A DNA stretch of 64,000 bases from JACVRW01 sp963820315 (GTDB lineage Bacteria > Actinomycetota > Thermoleophilia > Solirubrobacterales > Thermoleophilaceae). Shown here one piece after another: positions 37,574 through 46,032 of the stretch (the first letter of the stretch is position 1; each line of letters starts with the position of its first letter). Under the pieces are notes generated by a model. The model saw nothing but the letters and a program-made list of their open reading frames with translations. It ran no database searches and was not told where the DNA came from. Location of the stretch: the NCBI GenBank assembly GCA_963820315.1, contig CAWFZK010000030.1, positions 115,786-179,785 on the forward strand. The letters are read 5' to 3'. A program made the translations under genes and the position numbers.

Positions 37574-39177
37574 TGCCCGACCCGGATGTGCTGATCATCG
37601 GCGCCGGCCCGTCGGGCGCCGTCACCGCCAAGCGGCTCGCCGAGGCGGGCATGTCGGTCGTGTGCCTCGAGCAGGGCGACTGGCCCGACTACGAGCGCGC
37701 GCGCTCGGCGCACCCCGACTTCGAGCTGACCTCGGGGCAGTACTGGGCCTGGGACCCGAATGCCCGCCAGGGCCCGGGCGATTATCCGATCGACGACTCG
37801 GACTCCGACATCACCGCGCTGATGTGGAACGGCGTCGGCGGCGGCTCGGTCGTCTACGCCGCTCACTGGCAGCGCAACCTGCCCTCCGACTTCCGCGTGC
37901 GCTCCTTGGACGGGGTCGCCGATGATTGGCCGCTCAGTTACGAGGAGCTCGAGCCGTACTACGTGCGCGTCGAGAGGGACTGGGGGGTCTCCGGCCACCC
38001 CAACGACACGGCGTTCCCGCCCGGCGAGGGGCCGCCGATGCGGCCCGTCCCGCTGTCTCCGATGGGCCGGCGCGTGGCACGCGCGCACAACGAGCTCGGC
38101 TGGCACTGGTGGCCGGGCCCCAACGCGATCGCCACGCAGCGCTACGGCGCGCTGAACGCCTGCGTGCAGCGCGCGACCTGCCTCTGGGGCTGCGCCGACG
38201 GCGCCAAGGCCACCGTCGACCGGACCTATTGGCCGGTCAATCAGAAGGCTGGGGTCGAGCTCCGCATCCGCTCGCGCGTGCGGCGGCTGCTCGTTCGCGG
38301 CGACGGGCTCGTCGAGGGCGCCGAGTACGTCGATGGCGACGGCAACGAGCAGGTCCAGCGCGCCGCCATCACGATCGTGTGCGCGAACGGGATCGGCACG
38401 CCGCGGCTGCTGTTCCTGTCAGGGGAGAACGACGAGGGCCTCGCGAACTCGTCGGGGCTCGTCGGCAAGCGGCTGATGCTGCATCCCTTCGGCACGGTCA
38501 CGGGGCTGTTCGACGAGGACCTGGAGAGCTGGCAGGGGGTCTGGGGCCAGCACATCCACTCGCTCGAGTTCTACGAGAGCGACGAGTCGCGCGGCTTCGT
38601 CCGCGGCGCCAAGTGGGGGCTCCAGCCCACTGGCGGGCCGCTGTCGATGACGCGCTCCTATCCCTGGGGTGAGGAGAACGCGGTGTGGGGCGAGGGCTTC
38701 CACCGCGAGGTGAGGCGCCGGCTGGGTCACTCGGCGATGTGGGGGATCATCGCCGAGGACCTGCCGGAGGAGTCCAACCGGGTGACGCTCGACCGCGAGA
38801 CGCCCGACGCGTACGGCATCCCCGGCGTGAAGATCGACTACGCCAACTCGGAGAACTCGCGGAACATGATGGCCTTCCATCGCGAACGTGCACGCGAGTC
38901 GCTGCTCGCCGCGGGCGCCTACGACGTGATCATCGCGCCGTTCATCGAGGCCACCGGCTGGCACATCCTGGGCACCTGCAAGATGGGCGACGACCCGGCC
39001 AGCTCGGTCGTCGACCGCTGGGGCCGCTGCCACGACGTGCCCAACCTGTTCATCTTCGACGGCTCCGTCTGGCCGACCTCGTCGGGGATGAACCCGACCG
39101 CGACGATCGCCGCGCTCGCGTTGCGCTCGGCCGAGCACCTCGCGGAGCAACGCCGCGAGCAGCAGGTGGCGGCGTGA
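37573..39177 (+). CDS. GMC-family FAD oxidoreductase (gluconate/glucoside dehydrogenase-like large subunit)
   Basis: 534 residues. The FAD motif is VLIIGAGPSGAVTAKRLAEA at the N-terminus; WNGVGGGSVVYAAHWQRNLP is the flavin-adjacent loop; Cys-rich ACVQRATCLWGCADG and the C-terminal HILGTCKMGDDP and SSGMNPTATIAALALRSAEH (catalytic His/Asn region) match sugar-oxidising GMC proteins. These oxidise a sugar hydroxyl, passing electrons to a cytochrome or other carrier. There is no signal peptide. The next gene encodes its typical small subunit, overlapping by GTGA. No cytochrome c gene is adjacent. Confidence 0.9.
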   Translation: MPDPDVLIIGAGPSGAVTAKRLAEAGMSVVCLEQGDWPDYERARSAHPDFELTSGQYWAWDPNARQGPGDYPIDDSDSDITALMWNGVGGGSVVYAAHWQRNLPSDFRVRSLDGVADDWPLSYEELEPYYVRVERDWGVSGHPNDTAFPPGEGPPMRPVPLSPMGRRVARAHNELGWHWWPGPNAIATQRYGALNACVQRATCLWGCADGAKATVDRTYWPVNQKAGVELRIRSRVRRLLVRGDGLVEGAEYVDGDGNEQVQRAAITIVCANGIGTPRLLFLSGENDEGLANSSGLVGKRLMLHPFGTVTGLFDEDLESWQGVWGQHIHSLEFYESDESRGFVRGAKWGLQPTGGPLSMTRSYPWGEENAVWGEGFHREVRRRLGHSAMWGIIAEDLPEESNRVTLDRETPDAYGIPGVKIDYANSENSRNMMAFHRERARESLLAAGAYDVIIAPFIEATGWHILGTCKMGDDPASSVVDRWGRCHDVPNLFIFDGSVWPTSSGMNPTATIAALALRSAEHLAEQRREQQVAA

Positions 39178-39569
39178 GCGAAATCGACCGCGAGACGCTC
39201 GCCGGGCTCGCGGACGCGCTGATCCCGGAGGCCGACGGGATGCCCTCGGCGAGCCAGGCCGGCGCCACCGGAGCGCTGCTCGACGAGGTGCTCGCCGTAC
39301 GAGGCGACCTCGAGGAGCCGCTGGCGGAGCTGACCGCCGCGGCGCGGGGCGGCGACCCGGCCGCGGAGGTCGAGCGCCTCCAGGCCGAGGACCCGCCGCT
39401 GTTCGAGGCGCTCACGACCGCCGTCGCGGGCGGCTACTTCCTGAGCGCGGACGTGCGCGAGCGGCTCGGCTACCCGGGCCAGAGGGCGAAGAAGCTCGAG
39501 GACGACTTCGATCAGGAGCTGCTGCAGCCCGTGATCGACCGCGGCCCGATCTTCAGGCCGACCCCGTGA
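39174..39569 (+). CDS. Gluconate 2-dehydrogenase subunit 3-like small subunit
   Basis: 131 residues. LAGLADALIPEADGMPSASQ at the start and GYFLSADVRERLGYPGQ near the end match the gluconate 2-dehydrogenase subunit 3 family, the small partner that helps fold, export or stabilise GMC catalytic subunits. Unlike many homologues it has no Tat signal, so the complex is probably cytoplasmic. It starts at GTG 39174 within the GMC stop. It is the last gene of the LacI-controlled operon; FGE lies convergent 4 nt on. Confidence 0.85.
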   Translation: MSEIDRETLAGLADALIPEADGMPSASQAGATGALLDEVLAVRGDLEEPLAELTAAARGGDPAAEVERLQAEDPPLFEALTTAVAGGYFLSADVRERLGYPGQRAKKLEDDFDQELLQPVIDRGPIFRPTP

Positions 39570-39573
39570 GGGG

Positions 39574-40423
39574 TCAGGACCTGAGGACGCAGCGGAAGCC
39601 GATGTGGCTCATGCCGGTGTCGATCATCTGCGGGCGACGCGCAGCCGGGCGATAGCGCAAGCAGTAGCTGTCGGCGCAGAGGAACGAGCCGCCCTTGATC
39701 ACCTTGCGCGGCACGCGGAACTGCGGCTGGGCCGGGTCGTAGCTCGCCTCGATGCTGCCGCCGTACCAGTCGGTGGTCCACTCCCAGACATTCCCGGCCA
39801 TGTCGAAGAGGCCGAAGCCGTTGGGCGGATACGAGCCCACCGGTGCCGTCGTCCCGTAACCCGAGTCCGGCCGCCAGGGGAAATCGCCGTGCCAGTAGTT
39901 GGCCAGCCTCTCCTCGTCCCGTTCGGGAGCGTCGCCCCACGTGTAGGCCGCGCCCTCCTGGCCGCCGCGGGCTGCCCGCTCCCACTCCGCCTCGGTCGGC
40001 AGGTCCTTCCCGGCCCAGTCCGCGTACGCATGCGCGTCCTCGTACGCGACGTGCACCACGGGGTGCCTCTCCCGATCGGCGAGCGACGAAACCGGGCCCT
40101 CCGGAAGCCTCCAGCAGGCGCCCGGCGTCCACCGCCACCACTGGCTCATGTGGCGCAGGTCGACCGGCCCGGCGGTCCGCGTGAAGACGAGCGAGCCCGG
40201 GACGAGATTCTCGGGCGGCGCCCCCGGGAAGTCGGCCGGGTCGAGTGGGCCGCTCCGCGACGGTCGTGTAGCCGGTCTCGTCCACGAAGGCAGCGAAGTC
40301 GGCGTTCGTGACAGCGGTGGCGTCGATCGAGAACCCGTCAACCGAGACGCGGCGCGCGGGCGCCTCCTCGGGGTAGTGCTCACTCGAGCCCATCGTGAAC
40401 TCGCCGCCCGGAAGCCGGACCAT
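39574..40423 (-). CDS. Formylglycine-generating enzyme (sulfatase activator), frameshifted
   Basis: ATG 40423 gives MVRLPGGEFTMGSSEHYPEE and FSIDATAVTNADFAAFVDET, a classic FGE N-terminus. Near 40250 an extra base shifts the frame; it resumes as LDPADFPGAPPENLVPGSLV and continues DLRHMSQWWRWTPGACW, HPVVHVAYEDAHAYADWAGK, PTEAEWERAARGG, NVWEWTTDWY. The C-terminal GGSFLCADSYCLRYRPAAR has both active-site Cys of true FGE, not merely an SUMF1-like domain. FGE converts a sulfatase Cys to formylglycine with oxygen and copper. The sulfatase lies 14 nt upstream in the same transcript. Confidence 0.88.
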
Positions 40424-40437
40424 GTCGCGGACTCGGC

Positions 40438-41946
40438 TCAGTGACCGGAGGTCATCGCCGCCTCGAGCTTCTCCTGCACCTGATCGATCGTGAAGCTCGC
40501 CGCCTCCATCCGCGGCGGGAAGTCGACGAACGTGCTCAGGAACTCTCCGACGACGGCCTGTGCGGGCACCACGAGGAAGGCCCGATCGAGGTACCAGTCC
40601 CAGTAGGTGTTGGAGGTGACGTCGGCGCGCTCGAACGGATCGGTACGCAGGTTGTAGAGGTACGGGATACGGGTGGCGACGAAGGGCTCGCCCCACAACG
40701 CAAGCGTCCCGCGCACGCGCTGCTGCATGAAGACGAACTTCCAGTTGTCGAACCGGAACGCGACCAGGTCGCCGTCGTCGGAGAAGTAGAAGAACTCGTT
40801 GCGAGGACTCTCGCCGGTCTCACCCGTCAGATACGGCACCAGGTTGTGGCCGTCGAGGTGGACCTTGAACCTCTTGTCCCCGGCGTCGTGCCCCTCCAGC
40901 AGCTTCTGCTTGATGTCGGGCTCGCCCGCGGCTGCGAGGAGGGTCGGCAGCCAGTCGAGATGGCTCACGATCTCGTTGGAGACGACGCCGGCGGGGATCC
41001 TCCCCGGCCAGCGGATGATCTGCGGGACGCGGAAGGCGCCCTCCCAGTTCGTGTTCTTCTCGGACCGGAACGGCGTCATGCCGGCGTCCGGCCAGGAGTT
41101 CATGTGCACGCCGTTGTCGGTCGAGTACACGACGATCGTGTTCTCGGCGATGCCGAGCTCGTCGAGCGTGTCGAGCACCCTGCCCACGTGCTTGTCGTGG
41201 TCGATCATCGTGTCGTGGTAGGGGGACTGCCAGCGCCCTGCCTGCCCAAGGCTCCTGCGCTTCGTATGCGTCCGGAAGTGCATGTGGGTGGTGTTGATCC
41301 ACGTGAAGAACGGCGTCCTCGCCCGGTGCTTTCGCCCGATGAAGTCGAGCGCGCCGTCGACGATCTCGTCGTCGATCGTCTGCATCCGCTTCTTCGTCAG
41401 CGGCCCGGTGTCCTTGATCGTGTGCTTGCCGGTGCGGGTCATCTTGCTGTGAAGGACGCCGCGCGGCCCGAAGCGCTCCCGAAAATTGGGGTAGTGCTCG
41501 GGGTCGGGATAGTCCGGGTGCTCCGGCTCCTCCTCGGCGTTCAGGTGGTAGAGGTTGCCGAAGAACTCGTCGAAGCCGTGCATCGTCGGCAGGTGCTCGT
41601 CGCGGTCGCCGAGGTGGTTCTTGCCGAACTGGCCGGTGGCGTAGCCGAGCGGCTTCAGGAGCTCGGCGATGGTCGGATCCTCGGCCTGGAGCCCGGTCTC
41701 CGCGCCCGGCAGCCCGACCTTGCTGAGCCCGGTGCGGTACACGCTCTGACCGGTGATGAACGCAGAGCGGCCCGCCGTGCAGCTCTGCTCGCCGTACGAG
41801 TCCGTGAACCGCATGCCCTCGTCCGCGAGGCGGTCGATGTTGGGGGTGCGGTAGCCCATCAGGCCGTCGCTGTAACAGCTGAGGTTCGAGATCCCGATGT
41901 CGTCGCCCCAGAAGACGACGATGTTCGGCAGGTCGGCGTTCGGCAC
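40438..41946 (-). CDS. Arylsulfatase-family sulfatase
   Basis: 502 residues from GTG 41946, chosen for its AGGAGG ribosome site 7 nt upstream; the frame also has ATGs at 41973 and 41982. Metal-ligand Asp pair is in IVVFWGDDIGISNL. The formylglycine site is SCTAGRSAFITGQ, the Cys-x-Ala-x-Arg variant of Cys-x-Pro-x-Arg. GKNHLGDRDEHLP, TWINTTHMHF and VVYSTDNGVHMNSW carry further active-site residues, and the Lys in RSEKNTNWEGAFRVP is conserved. No signal peptide, so probably cytoplasmic. The substrate ester is unknown. It is paired with FGE. Confidence 0.92.
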   Translation of the reverse strand: MPNADLPNIVVFWGDDIGISNLSCYSDGLMGYRTPNIDRLADEGMRFTDSYGEQSCTAGRSAFITGQSVYRTGLSKVGLPGAETGLQAEDPTIAELLKPLGYATGQFGKNHLGDRDEHLPTMHGFDEFFGNLYHLNAEEEPEHPDYPDPEHYPNFRERFGPRGVLHSKMTRTGKHTIKDTGPLTKKRMQTIDDEIVDGALDFIGRKHRARTPFFTWINTTHMHFRTHTKRRSLGQAGRWQSPYHDTMIDHDKHVGRVLDTLDELGIAENTIVVYSTDNGVHMNSWPDAGMTPFRSEKNTNWEGAFRVPQIIRWPGRIPAGVVSNEIVSHLDWLPTLLAAAGEPDIKQKLLEGHDAGDKRFKVHLDGHNLVPYLTGETGESPRNEFFYFSDDGDLVAFRFDNWKFVFMQQRVRGTLALWGEPFVATRIPYLYNLRTDPFERADVTSNTYWDWYLDRAFLVVPAQAVVGEFLSTFVDFPPRMEAASFTIDQVQEKLEAAMTSGH

Positions 41947-42032
41947 GAGTTCGCCTCCTCGGCGCGGGGACATGGAGCCCATCAGCGCGGACCGCGACAG
42001 CGTAACCCGCCGGGCGGGGCGAGCGCCATCCG

Positions 42033-43796
42033 TTACGCCGTGGGCGGCGGTTGATCCACCCTGATCCCCAGCTCCCTGAGCTGGCGGGCGTCGACCGGCG
42101 CGGGCGCACCGGTCAGCGGGTCGGCGCCGCTGGCGGCCTTGGGGAAGGCGATCACGTCGCGGATCGAGGGCGCGCCGGCGAGCAGGGCCACCATGCGGTC
42201 GATCCCGAAGGCGATCCCGCCGTGCGGCGGGGCGCCGTAGGTGAGCGCCTCGAGCAGGAAGCCGAAGCGCTCCCTCGCCTCGTCCGGGCCGATGCCGAGC
42301 GCGCCGAAGACCTTCTGTTGGACCTCGGGCGTCGAGATACGGATCGAGCCGCCGCCGAGCTCCCAGCCGTCGAGCACGACGTCGTACGCACGGCTTCGCC
42401 ACGTCCCAGGGTCGGCGTCGAGGTCGCCGGTCGGGCTCGTGAAGGGATGGTGGAGCGCGTCGAAGCGGCCCTCGTCCTCGTTCCACTCGAACATCGGGAA
42501 GTCGACGACCCAGAAGATGTCGTGGCCCTGCGGCAGCGCCTGCGCCACCTCGGGGCGCAGCGCGCCGAGCACCTTGGCGGCGACGGCCGCCGCGTCGGCG
42601 ACGATCAGGACCGCCTCGCCGGGCATCGCGCCGAGCCGCTCGGTGGCGGCGCGGATCTCCTCCTCCGACAGGAACTTCGCGATCGGCGAGCGCCAGCCGC
42701 CGCCCTCCTCGACCACCGCCCAGGCGAGCCCCTTTGCGCCGAGCGACTGGGCCTGCTCGGTGAGCGCGTCGAAGCGGCTGCGCGGCCACTCGCCGCCGGC
42801 CTTGATCGCGCGCACGACGCCGCCCGACTCGATCGCCCCGGCGAACACCTTGAACTCGCTGCCGCCGAACACGTCGGAGAGATCCTCGATCTCGACGCCC
42901 AGCCGCCGGTCGGGCCGGTCCGAGCCGTAGCGCAGCAGCGCGTCGTCGTAGGTCACGCGCTCGATCGGGAGCGACACCTCGATGCCGCCGACCGCGAGCA
43001 CCCGCTGCAGCAGCCGGTCGACGGTGTCGTGGACGTCCTCCTCCTCGACGAACGCCATCTCCATGTCGAGCTGCGTGAACTCGGGCTGGCGGTCAGCGCG
43101 GAAGTCCTCGTCGCGGAAGCAGCGCGCGATCTGGAAGTAGCGCTCCATCCCGCCCATCATCAGGAGCTGCTTGAAGAGTTGCGGCGACTGAGGGAGCGCG
43201 TACCAGGAGCCGCGCACGAGCCGGCTCGGCACGAGGAAATCGCGCGCGCCCTCGGGCGTCGAGCGGGTCATGATCGGCGTCTCGATCTCGAGGAAGCCCT
43301 CCTCGGAGAGCGAATCGCGGATCGCCTTGACCACGTCGTGGCGGAGGATCATGCGGTCGCGCATGGCCTCCTTGCGGAGGTCGAGGTAGCGGTAGCGCAG
43401 CCGCAGCTCCTCCCCCACCGGGTCGTCCTCGTCGATCTGGAAGGGCGGCGTCTCCGCGTCGGCGAGCTTGTCGAGCTCCGACACGACGAGCTCGACCTCA
43501 CCGGTGGGCAGCTCGGGGTTGATCGCGCTCTCGTCGCGGCGAACGAGCTTGCCCTTCGCGCTGATCACGTCCTCGCCGCGCAGGCCGCCGGCGGCGGCGT
43601 GCGCCTCGGGCGCCTCCTCGGGCCGGAAGACGAGCTGCAGCAGGCCGGTGCGATCGCGCAGGTCGATGAAGATGAGCCCGCCGTGGTCGCGGCGGCGGTG
43701 AACCCAGCCGGCGACGCGCAGCTCCTCGCCCACGTTCTCCGCGCGCAGCTCGCCCGCCCAGTGCGTGCGGTACTCGTTCGCGCGCGGCGGCCTCAC
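42033..43796 (-). CDS. aspS: Aspartate--tRNA ligase
   Basis: 587 residues. The OB anticodon-binding domain is VAGWVHRRRDHGGLIFIDLR. Class II motif 2 is QIARCFRDEDFRADRQPEFT, preceded by YALPQSPQLFKQLLMMGG; the bacterial GAD insertion (about 300-410) is present; motif 3 is GGIAFGIDRMVALLAGAPSI. This bacterial-type enzyme charges tRNA-Asp; whether it also charges tRNA-Asn needs comparison of specificity residues. GTG 43796 overlaps the hisS stop (GTGA), so hisS-aspS is one coupled unit, as in many bacteria. Confidence 0.96.
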   Translation of the reverse strand: MRPPRANEYRTHWAGELRAENVGEELRVAGWVHRRRDHGGLIFIDLRDRTGLLQLVFRPEEAPEAHAAAGGLRGEDVISAKGKLVRRDESAINPELPTGEVELVVSELDKLADAETPPFQIDEDDPVGEELRLRYRYLDLRKEAMRDRMILRHDVVKAIRDSLSEEGFLEIETPIMTRSTPEGARDFLVPSRLVRGSWYALPQSPQLFKQLLMMGGMERYFQIARCFRDEDFRADRQPEFTQLDMEMAFVEEEDVHDTVDRLLQRVLAVGGIEVSLPIERVTYDDALLRYGSDRPDRRLGVEIEDLSDVFGGSEFKVFAGAIESGGVVRAIKAGGEWPRSRFDALTEQAQSLGAKGLAWAVVEEGGGWRSPIAKFLSEEEIRAATERLGAMPGEAVLIVADAAAVAAKVLGALRPEVAQALPQGHDIFWVVDFPMFEWNEDEGRFDALHHPFTSPTGDLDADPGTWRSRAYDVVLDGWELGGGSIRISTPEVQQKVFGALGIGPDEARERFGFLLEALTYGAPPHGGIAFGIDRMVALLAGAPSIRDVIAFPKAASGADPLTGAPAPVDARQLRELGIRVDQPPPTA

Positions 43797-45031
43797 GTGA
43801 GCGCCTCCCGCACTAGGGCGACGGCCTCGTCCGCGTCGGCCGCCTCGCGCTGCTCCCCGGTCGCCATGTCCTTGACGTCGATGGCGTCGCCGAGGATGAC
43901 GGTGGTGCGCGCGCCGATCCGGTCTGCCTGCTTCAGCTGGCCCCTCATCGAGCGGCCCGCCTGCTCGATCTCGACGCGGATGCCCTCGTCCCGCAGCCGC
44001 CGCGCCAGCGCGAACGCCGTGGCGACCGTGTCCGGCTTCGCGAGCGCGATGTAGACGCGCTCCTCGGCGTCGGGCTCGAGCTCGGATGCGAGCAGGATGC
44101 GCTCGATGCCGGCGGCCCAGCCGTCTCCCGGCGTGGGCGGGCCGCCGAGCTGCTCGATCAGGCGGTCGTAGCGGCCGCCGCCGCCGAGCGCCGCCTGCGC
44201 GCCGAGGCGCGGCGACTCGAGCTCGAACACCGTGCGCGTGTAGTAGTCGAGCCCGCGCACCAGCGCGGAGTCGAGCTCGTACTCGAGCCCGGCGGCGTCG
44301 AGCAGCGCGCGCACGTCGGCGAGGTGCGCGGCGTCGTCGGGGTCGAGCCGGTCGAGCAGGCGCGGTGCCGAGGCCATCACGGCCTTCGTTCCCTCGTGGT
44401 CCGCGTCGAACGCGCGCAGCGGGTTCTGGTCGAGGCGCGCGCGCACCTCCTCGGAGAGCTGGTCCTCGTGGGCGCGCAGGTAGGCGCGGAGCTCCTCGAC
44501 GTAATCCGCGCGCGTCTCCGGCGTGCCCAGGCTCGAGATGCGTACGCGCGCCGGCCCGGCGCCCGCGCGTTCGACCAGCTCGCAGAGGAGCAGGATCAGC
44601 TCGGCGTCGATGCTCGGGTCGTCGGAGCCGAGCGCCTCGACGTTCAGCTGCGTGAACTGCCGGAAGCGGCCGGCCTGGGGCGCCTCGTGCCGGAAGAACG
44701 GGCCCCACGTCCAGAGCTTGACCGGCTGGGGCAGCTTGTGCATTCCGTGCTGGATGTAGGCGCGGCAGAAGGCGGCGGTCGCCTCGGGCCGCAGCGTCAA
44801 CGAGCGGCCGGCCTTGTCCTCGAAGGTGAACATCTCCTTCTGGACGATGTCCGTCGACTCCCCCACCCCGCGCGCGAACAGCTCGGTGTCCTCGAAGATC
44901 GGCGTCTCGAAGGGCTCGTAGCCCGCGCGGCCGAGGATCTCCTCGGCGAGGCGCAGGAGCCGCAGGCGACGGCGCGCGACGGCCGGCGGGACATCCTGGG
45001 TTCCGCGCGGCGCCTGGAGCTTGCCGCTCAC
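43793..45031 (-). CDS. hisS: Histidine--tRNA ligase
   Basis: 412 residues. KLQAPRGTQDVPP at the start is the HisRS signature; motif 2 reads WTWGPFFRHEAPQAGRFRQF; the His-binding loop is LVRGLDYYTRTVFELES; motif 3 is GDGWAAGIERILLA. The C-terminal anticodon domain (about 320-412) includes KQADRIGARTTVILGD. GTG 45031 overlaps the stop of the upstream metallo-hydrolase gene, and the gene in turn overlaps aspS. Confidence 0.96.
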   Translation of the reverse strand: MSGKLQAPRGTQDVPPAVARRRLRLLRLAEEILGRAGYEPFETPIFEDTELFARGVGESTDIVQKEMFTFEDKAGRSLTLRPEATAAFCRAYIQHGMHKLPQPVKLWTWGPFFRHEAPQAGRFRQFTQLNVEALGSDDPSIDAELILLLCELVERAGAGPARVRISSLGTPETRADYVEELRAYLRAHEDQLSEEVRARLDQNPLRAFDADHEGTKAVMASAPRLLDRLDPDDAAHLADVRALLDAAGLEYELDSALVRGLDYYTRTVFELESPRLGAQAALGGGGRYDRLIEQLGGPPTPGDGWAAGIERILLASELEPDAEERVYIALAKPDTVATAFALARRLRDEGIRVEIEQAGRSMRGQLKQADRIGARTTVILGDAIDVKDMATGEQREAADADEAVALVREALT

Positions 45032-45666
45032 CTCGCCAGCTCGGCGAGGAACGGGTTGCTCGCGCGCTCCGCGCCGAGGCTGGTGAGGCCCATGTGGCCG
45101 GGATGGACGGCGGTCTCGGGCGGCAGCGTGTCGACGAGCATCCGGATCGACTCCATCAGCGTGTCGTGATCGCCGTAGGGCAGGTCCGTCCGCCCGATCG
45201 ACTGCTGGAAGAGGACGTCGCCGGAGAAGATCGCCGTCTCGTCCGGGATCGAGAAGGTCACGTGCCCGGGGCTGTGCCCGGGCGTGCTCAGCACGTCGAT
45301 CTCGAAGCCCGCGAGCTGGAGCTGCTCGCCGCCCTTCAGCGTGTGCTCCGCCTTGTGGTTCTCGAATGGGCCGAAGCCGGGCCAGGGCACGAAGCGGTTG
45401 ATGTCCTCGAGCACGAACGCCTCGGTCTCGGGGACCCAGACCTCGGCGCCGGTTGCGCGCGCCACCTCGGCGACGGCGCCGATGTGGTCGAAATGGGTGT
45501 GCGTGATGAGGATCCCGTCGAGCGTGACCCCGAGCGAGTCGATCGCGCCGAGCAGCTTTTCCGCCTCGTCTCCCGGGTCGACGATCAGCGCGCGGTCGCT
45601 CCCGTCGCGGCGGAAGATGAAGCTGTTCTCGGCCACCGGGCCAACGGTGAACATGCGCACGTCCAC
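45028..45666 (-). CDS. Metallo-beta-lactamase-fold hydrolase (glyoxalase II-like)
   Basis: About 212 residues. The zinc motif HTHFDHIG (H-x-H-x-D-H) is followed by further ligands in STPGHSPGHVTF, FSGDVLFQQSIGRTDLP and AVHPGHMGLTSLG. The short length, lacking the glutathione-binding C-terminal domain of true glyoxalase II, fits the general thioesterase-like group often found beside hisS. GTG 45666, preceded by AGGGCGG, is my start; ATG 45654 is possible. Confidence 0.88.
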   Translation of the reverse strand: MDVRMFTVGPVAENSFIFRRDGSDRALIVDPGDEAEKLLGAIDSLGVTLDGILITHTHFDHIGAVAEVARATGAEVWVPETEAFVLEDINRFVPWPGFGPFENHKAEHTLKGGEQLQLAGFEIDVLSTPGHSPGHVTFSIPDETAIFSGDVLFQQSIGRTDLPYGDHDTLMESIRMLVDTLPPETAVHPGHMGLTSLGAERASNPFLAELAR

Positions 45667-45668
45667 GG

Positions 45669-46019
45669 CTAGCCGCCCTGTGACTTCTTCCGCAGGCGAT
45701 ACCGGTAGATCATCGTGTCGGTCGCGAACCCGAGCGGGATGTAGAGCAGGAACATGAGCGCCGCGAGCACTGCGCCCGCGCTCGCCGGCCGCCCGAACAG
45801 CACGACCAGGAGAACGCCGAAGACGAGCGCGGCGATCGCCGCGCGGTTGACGGCCGCCCTCCACGTGGGCGGCTTGTCGAACCGCTCCCCCCGCCGCTGG
45901 CGGCTGATCTGCTTCGCGTCCGCGCGCGTCTGGGGACGGCCGGTCCTGCCGGAACGCTCGATGGTGCCGGCGGGAGTGCCGCGGTGCTTGCGGGTGCGCT
46001 TGCGCTTCGTCTGGGCCAT
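45669..46019 (-). CDS. Small basic membrane protein, unknown function
   Basis: 116 residues from ATG 46019. A strongly basic N-terminal half (AQTKRKRTRKHRG, then RQRRGERFDK) is followed by two helices (AAIAALVFGVLLVVLFG and SAGAVLAALMFLLYIPLGFA) and a short basic tail. The charge pattern suggests both ends are cytoplasmic, perhaps contacting nucleic acid or ribosomes. I recognise no family. It lies 2 nt from the metallo-hydrolase gene, so likely cotranscribed. Confidence 0.65.
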   Translation of the reverse strand: MAQTKRKRTRKHRGTPAGTIERSGRTGRPQTRADAKQISRQRRGERFDKPPTWRAAVNRAAIAALVFGVLLVVLFGRPASAGAVLAALMFLLYIPLGFATDTMIYRYRLRKKSQGG

Positions 46020-46032
46020 GGGCGGATCGACG

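Noticed and set aside
36094..39177. One 1027-residue ALDH-GMC fusion protein
   Set aside because: The frame is continuous only because an indel near 37150 places the ALDH start and the GMC gene in the same frame; ALDH C-terminal sequence and its stop lie in another frame.
40438..42789. A 783-residue sulfatase with a long N-terminal extension
   Set aside because: The extension is antisense/out-of-frame aspS sequence; the AGGAGG site before GTG 41946 marks the likely start.
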